Source of the DNA: Intrasporangiaceae bacterium
Lineage (GTDB): Bacteria > Actinomycetota > Actinomycetes > Actinomycetales > Dermatophilaceae
Assembly (NCBI GenBank): GCA_012518475.1
Contig: JAAYSB010000040.1
Span: 1-6,408, forward strand
Length of the DNA: 6,408 nucleotides
Direction: 5' to 3'
The first letter of the stretch is position 1, and each line of letters opens with the position of its first letter. Position numbers and translations under genes: made by a program. Below, in pieces: positions 1 to 4,792 of the stretch. The notes under the pieces were generated by a model that did no database searches, was not told the origin of the DNA, and saw only the letters and a list, made by a program, of their open reading frames with translations.

Positions 1-39
1 ATAGGTCGCGGGAGAGGAGCTGGAAGGGTCGGGAGACAT
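1..39 (-). CDS. Possible start of a leftward gene running off the left edge (partial)
   Basis: Reading leftward from the ATG at 39, the frame is open to the window edge and gives MSPDPSSSSPATY, too short to identify. The case for it is the promoter geometry. The hexamer TATGCT (51-46, minus strand) sits exactly 6 nt before the ATG, matching the leaderless layout seen at the exonuclease III gene further right. This hexamer overlaps the end of the ATACCC-N4-GGGTAT repeat at 49-64. If real, the gene would share its repressor with the flavoprotein operon. No convincing ribosome-binding site is present (AGGGG lies 12 nt upstream), which fits leaderless translation or means the call is wrong. Thirteen codons cannot establish coding on their own. 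Confidence 0.35.
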   Translation of the reverse strand, partial: MSPDPSSSSPATY

Positions 40-73
40 GCTGACAGCATACCCCTATGGGTATGCTGTCAGC
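40..73. terminator. 15-bp perfect hairpin downstream of the small gene; possible terminator
   Basis: GCTGACAGCATACCC (40-54) pairs perfectly with 59-73 around the 4-nt loop CTAT. It begins 6 bases beyond the stop codon of the leftward small gene, where an intrinsic terminator would be expected. No T-run follows on either strand, as is common for actinobacterial terminator candidates. The inner 16 bp are the ATACCC-N4-GGGTAT operator-like element, so the palindrome may act as DNA, as RNA, or both. Confidence 0.4.
46..64 (-). promoter_or_regulatory. Putative CsoR/CstR-like operator with overlapping leftward promoter
   Basis: Positions 49-64 read ATACCCCTATGGGTAT, an inverted repeat with arms ATACCC/GGGTAT and a 4-nt centre. 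The same arms and spacing recur at 1786-1801 in front of the flavoprotein gene. On the minus strand the last bases of the repeat merge into a -10-like TATGCT at 51-46. A CTGACA (72-67) is a fair -35 match, but the 15-bp spacing is short. CsoR-family repressors (CsoR for copper, CstR for persulfides) bind pseudopalindromes of this general type. The family assignment is inference from the motif and from the sulfur-related neighbours. Confidence 0.5.
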
Positions 74-79
74 GTCTCG

Positions 80-286
80 CTACCGGCCTGAGTGACCCTT
101 GAGAACCATCCGCATGATGCGGACGTTGAAGGCCGCGAACCTCGTGAGCTGCAACGGGATGCTCTTGCGCCTGCGCAGTGTCGAGGCGGTCGGCAGTGGC
201 GCCTTGCTCAGGTCGGCACTCGTGCGTCCGGCCGGCGTCGTGAGCTGCTGCGTGAGGTGGGGTGCTGAGTTCTGCTCTGTGGACAT
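80..286 (-). CDS. Small basic protein of unknown function, downstream of the SQR-like gene
   Basis: This 68-residue protein matches no family I can name. The first 36 residues are polar and rich in Ser, Thr, Gln and Ala and are probably disordered. The rest, beginning LRRRKSIPLQLTRFAAF (about 37-53) and running to the C-terminus, is strongly basic and could form an amphipathic helix lying on a membrane or binding nucleic acid or an acidic partner. No true transmembrane segment or cysteine is present. The ATG at 286 is chosen because GGAG (298-295) precedes it by 8 nt. A GTG at 295 overlaps the upstream stop codon by 4 bases, but has no correctly spaced ribosome site. The ribosome site sits on the last codons of the flavoprotein gene, so the two are almost certainly cotranscribed and probably translationally coupled. 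A role as an accessory to the flavoprotein is inference only. Confidence 0.7.
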   Translation of the reverse strand: MSTEQNSAPHLTQQLTTPAGRTSADLSKAPLPTASTLRRRKSIPLQLTRFAAFNVRIMRMVLKGHSGR

Positions 287-291
287 GGTGA

Positions 292-1749
292 TCACTCCGG
301 GATGAACTGCCAGCCGAGCCGGCCCTTGGCTTTGTGGAGGAAGAGGTGGTGGAGCATGAGCTTGACCCAGTGCCCACCGAGGCCGATCTCCCCGCGGGTG
401 TCCTTGAGGTCACGCCCGGTGGGATAGCGGCTGTAGTCCGGGACGACAGGCATCATCGTCATCGCCGCGGCCGACCCCGTCCGCAGACCGGCACCTGCGG
501 AGGCGACGCAGGCGGCGCCCATGTCGGCCATGGAGGCCTCGTGGTTCGGCGCAGCGGACCCGTGCTTGATGCGGTCGACGATGGACAGCGCGGCGGTCTT
601 GCCCATCACGCCGGACGGCATACCGGTGCGCGGCGGGGCCGGGGCGATGAGCGTGCCGTTGGCGCTGGTCCGTGGGCGTGAGATCTGGTGCGGCGGGGCG
701 AAGGCGATCCCGACGGCCCAGATGTTGTCGTACCCGACGGCCTGATAGGTCTTCGGCCAGTCCTCAGCGCGCCATTCCTCATAAGGCTTCGGCGTGTAGT
801 CGGCGTCGACCTTCATGAAGCCACTCGGTGCGAACAGCTCCTCGGTGATGTCCGCGCCGCCGCGGTCGTACGCGGTCAGGCCGACCCCGCCGAACGGGGG
901 AAGGAGCATGGCGAAGTCGAAGTCGAGGGTGTGACCCTCGCCGTCGAGGGTCTCGTAGCGGATGACTCCCTCCTCAACAGCGTTCACGTGGGCTCCCAGG
1001 ATCGCCTCGACACCGCGTTCGCGGAAGAGAGAGCCGGTCCACAGCTCTGAGGTTGTCTGGAATCCCCTCTCCTCGAACGTCATCCCGTCAACGCCGAAGT
1101 CACCGAGGGCGGCCTCGTTGGTGAGATAGACCAGCCGAGCCCGGTCGCGGACCCCGGCCTCTCGAAGCTCGTGGTCGACATTGAAGACGTACTCGAAGGC
1201 GGCTCCTTCACACGTGCACGTCCCGTGACCCATGCCGACGACAAGCGTCTGGGGCTCGCCGGCCTTGAGGCGCTCGATCGTCGCCTTGAGCTGCTCAGCG
1301 GCCTCGACAGCGTGCGAGGCGGTGCAGACCGAGACCGTATGACCCTCGTCGGGACCCAGCCCGGACGTCATGTGGAATCGCAGCTGCGGACCGGTGGCAT
1401 TGATGAGGTAGTCATAGCCGACCCGCTCGGTCTCCCCCTGCCTGCCGGAGCCGGTGTGGACGACGTCGACGGACGGGCGGCCACTCTGGTCATCGCCCTG
1501 GGGCCAGATGGCCGTCGCGGCGGCCTGGAGGAATCGGATCCGCTTCTTCCGGTAGACGGGCTCCAGCGGGAAGAGCACGCTCTTCGCTGGCATCTTCCCG
1601 ACTCCGACCCAGATGTTGCTCGGGATCCAGTTCCAGTCCGCATTCGGGGATACCACCGTCACCGTGTTCCCCTTCGGCAGCAGACGACTGAGGTGCAGGG
1701 CGGCCGTATGGCCGGAGACCCCCGCACCGAGAACGACAACGTCAGCCAT
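292..1749 (-). CDS. Sulfide:quinone oxidoreductase-like FAD-dependent oxidoreductase
   Basis: This is a 485-residue flavoprotein of the disulfide-reductase superfamily, best read as a sulfide:quinone oxidoreductase (SQR), which oxidises sulfide to sulfane sulfur and passes electrons to the membrane quinone pool. The N-terminus has the FAD-binding Rossmann motif GAGVSG (8-13), followed by SPNADWNWIPSNIW (34-47). An INATGP motif (116-121) marks the second dinucleotide-type region. Cysteines suited to redox work are Cys142 (SVCTASHA), Cys178 and Cys180 (GHGTCTCEGAA) and Cys414 (GAACVAS). The C-terminal stretch WVKLMLHHLFLHKAKGRLGW is amphipathic and basic, as expected for peripheral membrane attachment; there is no signal peptide. 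The start at 1749 follows AAGGAG by 6 nt; an upstream in-frame extension would read through the promoter and was rejected. SQR activity is inferred from motifs and neighbours; another NAD(P)/FAD oxidoreductase such as a flavocytochrome c-like subunit remains possible. Confidence 0.82.
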   Translation of the reverse strand: MADVVVLGAGVSGHTAALHLSRLLPKGNTVTVVSPNADWNWIPSNIWVGVGKMPAKSVLFPLEPVYRKKRIRFLQAAATAIWPQGDDQSGRPSVDVVHTGSGRQGETERVGYDYLINATGPQLRFHMTSGLGPDEGHTVSVCTASHAVEAAEQLKATIERLKAGEPQTLVVGMGHGTCTCEGAAFEYVFNVDHELREAGVRDRARLVYLTNEAALGDFGVDGMTFEERGFQTTSELWTGSLFRERGVEAILGAHVNAVEEGVIRYETLDGEGHTLDFDFAMLLPPFGGVGLTAYDRGGADITEELFAPSGFMKVDADYTPKPYEEWRAEDWPKTYQAVGYDNIWAVGIAFAPPHQISRPRTSANGTLIAPAPPRTGMPSGVMGKTAALSIVDRIKHGSAAPNHEASMADMGAACVASAGAGLRTGSAAAMTMMPVVPDYSRYPTGRDLKDTRGEIGLGGHWVKLMLHHLFLHKAKGRLGWQFIPE

Positions 1750-1755
1750 GACGCG

Positions 1756-1761
1756 CTCCTT
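1756..1761 (-). promoter_or_regulatory. Ribosome-binding site fixing the SQR-like start
   Basis: AAGGAG on the minus strand lies 6 nt before the ATG at 1749. It decides against the longer in-frame reading that starts near 1821, which would translate the -10 element and the inverted repeat. Confidence 0.85.
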
Positions 1762-1778
1762 CGTTGAGTGACCCTCAC

Positions 1779-1807
1779 AGTATATATACCCCACCGGGTA
1801 TTTGCTA
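1779..1807 (-). promoter_or_regulatory. Promoter of the SQR-like operon
   Basis: On the minus strand a good -10, TATACT (1784-1779), lies 17 bp from a weak -35, TAGCAA (1807-1802). The 17-bp spacer is almost exactly filled by the 16-bp inverted repeat at 1786-1801. A repressor bound there would block RNA polymerase, so the operon should be off until the repressor is released. Predicted transcription starts near 1772, leaving a short leader that contains the AAGGAG site. Confidence 0.6.
1786..1801. promoter_or_regulatory. Putative CsoR/CstR-like operator in the divergent promoter region
   Basis: ATACCCCACCGGGTAT is an inverted repeat with arms ATACCC/GGGTAT and a 4-nt centre, the same arms and spacing as at 49-64. 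It sits between the -10 and -35 positions of the leftward SQR-like promoter, and just upstream of the putative -10 of the rightward deacetylase gene, so one bound repressor could control both directions. GC-tract pseudopalindromes flanked by TA-rich ends are known for the CsoR/CstR family. CstR is a persulfide sensor that controls sulfide-oxidation genes in Firmicutes. No regulator gene is present in the window. Confidence 0.6.
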
Positions 1808-1811
1808 GAGT
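1806..1811 (+). promoter_or_regulatory. Putative -10 element for a leaderless deacetylase transcript
   Basis: TAGAGT fits the actinobacterial TANNNT -10 consensus and lies 8 nt before the ATG at 1820, placing the transcription start at or next to the start codon. The -35 region is only the AT-rich run near 1782-1788 and is a poor match. The lack of a good ribosome-binding site before 1820 supports a leaderless message. Confidence 0.45.
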
Positions 1812-1819
1812 CAGTTGTC

Positions 1820-2494
1820 ATGACCGCCGAATCCGCTCACCGACTCCCGGAATGGGGCAGCGCACTCGTCGTCGTGGCCCACCCAGACGACGAGTCCTTC
1901 GGCCTCGGAGGCGTCCTCGACACCCTCGTGCGCTCGGGAACCCAGGTGCACGTGCTGTGCCTCACGGCCGGCGAGGCCTCCACTCACGGCTCCTCCCCGG
2001 ATCTCGCGCAGGTCCGCGCCGCCGAGCTCGACCTCGCTGCCGCTGCCCTGGGCGTCCGGAGCACGCGCCTGCTGCACCATCCGGACGGCGGGCTCGACGA
2101 GCGCCCGCGCGAGATCGAGGCCGATGTCGCCGCCGTCGTGCGCGAGCTGCGGCCCGAAGGGCTGGTCGTCTTCGGTGCCGGCAACGGCGTCACCGGCCAC
2201 CCCGACCATGAGGCCGCCACACAGGCCGCTCTCCGTGTCGCAGCATCGGAGGGTCTGCCGGCCCTCGAGTGGTGCCTCCCGGAGGAGGTCGCCGCGATGC
2301 TCAACGAGGAGTACGGGGCGGCATTCGCCGGATTCCCCGCTGTGGACCTGCCCATCGTCCTGACGGTCGACCGGGGACGCCAGCGCACGGCGGTCGCTGC
2401 ACACGCGAGCCAGGCTGTGCCGGGCTCCGTCCTCTGGCGGCGTCTCGATCTCCTCGGGGACCATGAGTACCTGCGCCTGAGCCTGCCCTTGTGA
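1820..2494 (+). CDS. PIG-L/LmbE-family zinc-dependent deacetylase
   Basis: This 224-residue protein belongs to the PIG-L family, zinc enzymes that remove N-acetyl groups from GlcNAc-containing molecules or cleave related amides. The signature AHPDDE (20-25) supplies the first zinc ligands, His21 and Asp24, with Asp23 as the likely general base. The second motif HPDH (127-130) supplies the third ligand, probably His130. It has no signal peptide, so it acts in the cytoplasm. Actinobacterial relatives include MshB and Mca of mycothiol metabolism, but those are near 290-300 residues; this one is closer in size to the BshB2-type enzymes of bacillithiol synthesis. Its place opposite an SQR-like gene and before a rhodanese makes a low-molecular-weight-thiol substrate an attractive guess, though unproven. 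The ATG at 1820 is preferred over an in-frame TTG at 1802, which lies on the promoter. Confidence 0.85.
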   Translation: MTAESAHRLPEWGSALVVVAHPDDESFGLGGVLDTLVRSGTQVHVLCLTAGEASTHGSSPDLAQVRAAELDLAAAALGVRSTRLLHHPDGGLDERPREIEADVAAVVRELRPEGLVVFGAGNGVTGHPDHEAATQAALRVAASEGLPALEWCLPEEVAAMLNEEYGAAFAGFPAVDLPIVLTVDRGRQRTAVAAHASQAVPGSVLWRRLDLLGDHEYLRLSLPL

Positions 2495-2514
2495 TCCTGC
2501 CTCCTGATCCTGCC
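2492..2514 (+). repeat. Short direct repeat at the deacetylase stop codon
   Basis: TGATCCTGCC occurs twice, at 2492-2501 and 2505-2514, with a 13-bp period. The first copy includes the TGA stop. It looks like a small local duplication in the 46-bp spacer before the rhodanese gene; no function is apparent. Confidence 0.5.
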
Positions 2515-2540
2515 CGCCTGAGACAAACCGAAAGCCCGAC

Positions 2541-3008
2541 ATGATCCGTCGCCTCAGCACTGCCCTCCTCACCGTGCTCGCCGTCCTCATCCTCAGCTCC
2601 TGCAACGCTGGTGAGGAACCAGGGCCCGCGCTGGAGCCCCGGGGTGCGTCCGCCACCGACGGGCCGACGGCGACAGCGGCTCCGGCGCCCGGGGCCACCC
2701 TGGACGCGTCGCAGTTCGCGGCCGCCCTCAAGGCGCCCGGAACGGTCATCCTCGACGTGCGGACAGCCGCGGAGTTCGCCGAGGGTCATCTCCCCGGAGC
2801 GGCCAATCTGGACGTCCAGTCCCCCGATTTCGCCGAAGCCGTGCGAGACCTCGACCCGTCCGTTCCCTACGCGGTGTACTGCCGCTCCGGCAACCGCTCC
2901 CAGGCCGCACTCCAGCTCATGGCAGCAGCCGGCCTGACCGACGCATACCACCTCGGCAGCGGCATCGGCACGTGGGAGCGGGCCGGTGGCGAGATCGCCA
3001 CGCCGTAG
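2541..3008 (+). CDS. Rhodanese-domain lipoprotein
   Basis: This 155-residue protein has a lipoprotein signal: basic MIRR, a hydrophobic core to about residue 19, and the lipobox LSSC with Cys21 as the lipidated residue. A Pro/Ala/Thr/Gly-rich linker (about 22-52) leads to a single rhodanese domain (about 55-152). That domain shows LDVRTAAEFAEGHLPGA (71-87) and the active-site loop CRSGNRS with catalytic Cys114. Single-domain rhodaneses carry a persulfide on this cysteine and move sulfane sulfur between donors and acceptors such as thiols, sulfite or cyanide. This one should be anchored on the outer face of the cytoplasmic membrane. It follows the deacetylase by 46 bp with no evident promoter or hairpin between, so the two are probably one transcript. 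The ribosome site is weak (a GAAAG about 7 nt upstream). Confidence 0.88.
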   Translation: MIRRLSTALLTVLAVLILSSCNAGEEPGPALEPRGASATDGPTATAAPAPGATLDASQFAAALKAPGTVILDVRTAAEFAEGHLPGAANLDVQSPDFAEAVRDLDPSVPYAVYCRSGNRSQAALQLMAAAGLTDAYHLGSGIGTWERAGGEIATP

Positions 3009-3028
3009 CCGGCGAGGTTGCCGGGCGG

Positions 3029-3059
3029 TCGACACCCGGTCTAAGCGCTCGCTTAGGCT
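3029..3059 (+). promoter_or_regulatory. Leaderless promoter of the exonuclease III gene
   Basis: TAGGCT (3054-3059) is a good actinobacterial -10 and stands exactly 6 nt before the GTG at 3066, so the transcript should start at the start codon. TCGACA (3029-3034) matches TTGACA at 5 of 6 bases, though the spacer is 19 bp. GAGG (3061-3064) is only 1 nt from the GTG and cannot work as a normal ribosome-binding site, which supports leaderless translation. Confidence 0.6.
3041..3056. promoter_or_regulatory. TetR-like operator overlapping the exonuclease III promoter
   Basis: CTAAGCGCTCGCTTAG is an inverted repeat with perfect 7-bp arms (CTAAGCG/CGCTTAG) and a 2-bp centre. It covers the spacer and overlaps the first three bases of the -10 TAGGCT, so a bound protein would repress the gene. 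Compact palindromes with an AGCG-NN-CGCT core are typical of TetR-family operators in actinobacteria, where several control fatty-acid or lipid genes. Which regulator binds cannot be told; no regulator gene lies in the window. Confidence 0.45.
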
Positions 3060-3065
3060 AGAGGC

Positions 3066-3869
3066 GTGCGCATCGCCACGTGGAACGTCAACTCGATCCG
3101 GTCCCGCATCGACCGGGTCGAGGCCTGGCTCGCCCGGGCGGACGTCGACGTGCTCGCCATCCAGGAGACGAAGTGCCGCGAGGACCAGTTCCCGCGCCAG
3201 CGCCTCGAGGCGATGGGGTATGCGGTGGCGCACCACGGCCTGAACCAGTGGAACGGCGTCGCGATCCTGTCCCGGGTCGGACTCGACGACGTTCAGGCCG
3301 GCTTGCCGGACATCCCCACCTGGGGCGAGCCGGGCGTCGCCGAGGCCCGGGCCATCGGCGCGACGTGTGGTGGCGTGCGGGTCTGGTCGGTCTATGTCCC
3401 CAACGGCCGGCACATCTCCGACCCGCACATGGCCTACAAGCTCTCCTGGCTCAGTCACCTCCGCGACGAGGTCGAGAGCTGGATCTCGCAGGAGCGTTCC
3501 GGGGGAACGCCGTTCGCCGTCATGGGTGACTGGAACATCGCCCCTGAGGACGACGACGTCTGGTCGATGGAGTACTACATCGACAAGTCCCACGTCTCGC
3601 AACCTGAACGGGCCGCCTTCCAGTCCCTCCTCGACACCGGGCTTATCGACGTCGTCCGGCCACATGCTCCCGGCCCCGGGGTCTATACGTACTGGGACTA
3701 CCAGCGCCTCGCGTTCCAGAAGCGCCGTGGCATGCGCATCGACTTCGTCCTCGGCTCCCCGAGATTCGCCGCCGATGTGGTGGGCGCAGCGATCGACCGC
3801 GAGGAGCGCAAGGGCCAGGGGGCGAGCGACCACGCACCGGTCGTCGTGGAGCTGGAGCCGTCATGGTGA
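3066..3869 (+). CDS. xthA: Exodeoxyribonuclease III (AP endonuclease, ExoIII family)
   Basis: This 267-residue protein is the usual length for exonuclease III, a magnesium-dependent enzyme of base-excision repair that cuts at abasic sites and trims blocked 3' ends. All the family's key residues are in place: Asn7 (TWNVNS), the metal ligand Glu34 (IQETK), Tyr110 (SVYVPNG), Asp155 and Asn157 (GDWNIAP), Asp226 (RIDFVLG) and the Asp255-His256 pair (SDHAPV). The GTG at 3066 begins the standard MRIATWNVNS N-terminus and is placed 6 nt after the -10 TAGGCT. Its last 7 bases overlap the next gene, so the two form an operon. A TetR-like inverted repeat across the promoter is unusual for what is often a housekeeping repair gene. 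Confidence 0.95.
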   Translation: MRIATWNVNSIRSRIDRVEAWLARADVDVLAIQETKCREDQFPRQRLEAMGYAVAHHGLNQWNGVAILSRVGLDDVQAGLPDIPTWGEPGVAEARAIGATCGGVRVWSVYVPNGRHISDPHMAYKLSWLSHLRDEVESWISQERSGGTPFAVMGDWNIAPEDDDVWSMEYYIDKSHVSQPERAAFQSLLDTGLIDVVRPHAPGPGVYTYWDYQRLAFQKRRGMRIDFVLGSPRFAADVVGAAIDREERKGQGASDHAPVVVELEPSW

Positions 3870-4747
3870 GACCACCGGTCGTCGTCGACGGCGGCGCGCA
3901 CCACACCATCGAAGGTCGCGGTGGTGAGGCCATCGCGGTGTGGGAGTACGCCGCACCCCGGCGCAGGGCCAAGGTCACCCCCGCCACCGTCGTGCTCGCC
4001 CATGGCTGGACCCTCAACCACACGATCTGGGTGCCGTTCATCGAACAGATCCAGTCCGCCCACAACGTCCGGGTCATCGCCTATGACCAGCCCGGCCACG
4101 GCGCGACGCCCCTCGGAGCGGTGCACCGGCCCACGATCCGCGGCCTCGGTGACACCCTCATCGACGTCCTCGACGCCACCGTGGGCGATGAGCCGGTCAT
4201 CCTCGTCGGGCACTCGATGGGCGGGATGTCGATCATCGCCTTCGCCGCTGCGCATCCGGAGGAGCTTCAGAAGCGGGTGCGGGGCGTGCTACTCCTCGGC
4301 ACGTCAGCAGGGGAGATCCGGCGCCGCTACCAGGGATTCGAGAGCCTCGTCATGAAGGCGATCCACCGCGCCCCGATGATTCCGACCGGCAACTTCATCA
4401 CCCAGCGCGGCCAGCGCCACACCCTCTTCGGGGACCGGTGCAAGCCCGAGGATCTCGCCTTCACGGTCAAGGTCATGACGGCCACCCCGCTGCCGACTCT
4501 GTCCCGGTACTACCTGGCCCTCATGGAGCACGACGAGATCGAGCACGTCAGCAATCTCGCCCACGTGCCGACGACGATCATGTGCGGGGAGAAGGACCGG
4601 CTCACCTCGACCCGGCACGCGAACCGGCTGCACGCCGAGATCCGCGGCTCCCGACTCGTCATCGTGCCCGGCGCCGGCCACATGCTCATGTTCGAGGCCC
4701 CCGACCTCGTCCGTCTCGAGCTGGCCCACCTCCTCGAGCCCGCCTGA
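3863..4747 (+). CDS. Alpha/beta-fold hydrolase
   Basis: This 294-residue protein has the full alpha/beta-hydrolase layout. The oxyanion motif HGW is at 47-49. The nucleophile elbow GHSMGG (116-121) carries Ser118. The acid is Asp245 in CGEKDRL, and the catalytic base His273 lies in PGAGHMLM. The insert between strands 6 and 7 (about 151-230) forms the cap that sets the substrate, which cannot be read from sequence; relatives include esterases, lipases and haloperoxidase-like enzymes. No signal peptide or transmembrane segment is seen, so it is cytoplasmic. The ATG at 3863 follows GGAG (3854-3857) by 5 nt and overlaps the exonuclease gene by 7 bases, indicating coupled translation. If the upstream TetR-like site is real it would control this gene too, which suits a lipid or xenobiotic ester hydrolase better than a repair enzyme. 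Confidence 0.85.
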   Translation: MVRPPVVVDGGAHHTIEGRGGEAIAVWEYAAPRRRAKVTPATVVLAHGWTLNHTIWVPFIEQIQSAHNVRVIAYDQPGHGATPLGAVHRPTIRGLGDTLIDVLDATVGDEPVILVGHSMGGMSIIAFAAAHPEELQKRVRGVLLLGTSAGEIRRRYQGFESLVMKAIHRAPMIPTGNFITQRGQRHTLFGDRCKPEDLAFTVKVMTATPLPTLSRYYLALMEHDEIEHVSNLAHVPTTIMCGEKDRLTSTRHANRLHAEIRGSRLVIVPGAGHMLMFEAPDLVRLELAHLLEPA

Positions 4748-4752
4748 CCGGC

Positions 4753-4786
4753 GTGCCACAACCTGGCAATTACCAGGTTGTGGCAC
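4753..4786. terminator. Bidirectional hairpin terminator between convergent genes
   Basis: GTGCCACAACCTGG (4753-4766) pairs perfectly with 4773-4786 around the 6-nt loop CAATTA, giving a 14-bp stem. It starts 5 bases after the hydrolase stop codon and ends 6 bases before the aldehyde dehydrogenase stop codon, so it can stop transcription from both sides. There is no T-run on either strand, as in many actinobacterial terminators. Confidence 0.75.
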
Positions 4787-4792
4787 GGCCCC

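Noticed and set aside
287..295. GTG start at 295 for the small protein, a 4-base overlap with the flavoprotein stop
   Set aside because: The GGAG would abut or overlap the GTG, whereas it is 8 nt from the ATG at 286.
1802..1819. TTG start adding 6 residues to the deacetylase
   Set aside because: It lies on the putative -10 element and has no ribosome-binding site; the ATG at 1820 is better placed.
1750..1821. N-terminal extension of the SQR-like protein by 24 residues
   Set aside because: It would translate the -10 element and the operator repeat, while AAGGAG precedes the internal ATG at 1749, where the FAD-binding motif begins normally.
1811..2749. 312-codon open frame on the minus strand opposite the deacetylase
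   Set aside because: Antisense to a gene with intact AHPDDE and HPDH motifs; no domain is visible in it.
3001..3014. 5-bp hairpin CGCCG/CGGCG at the rhodanese stop codon as a terminator
   Set aside because: The stem is short, overlaps the stop codon and has no T-run; such pairings are common by chance in GC-rich DNA.
2301..3833. 510-codon open frame on the minus strand across the rhodanese and exonuclease genes
   Set aside because: It is antisense to two clear genes, has low-complexity Arg/Gly/Asp/Val-rich composition and no recognisable motif; long antisense frames are normal at this GC content.
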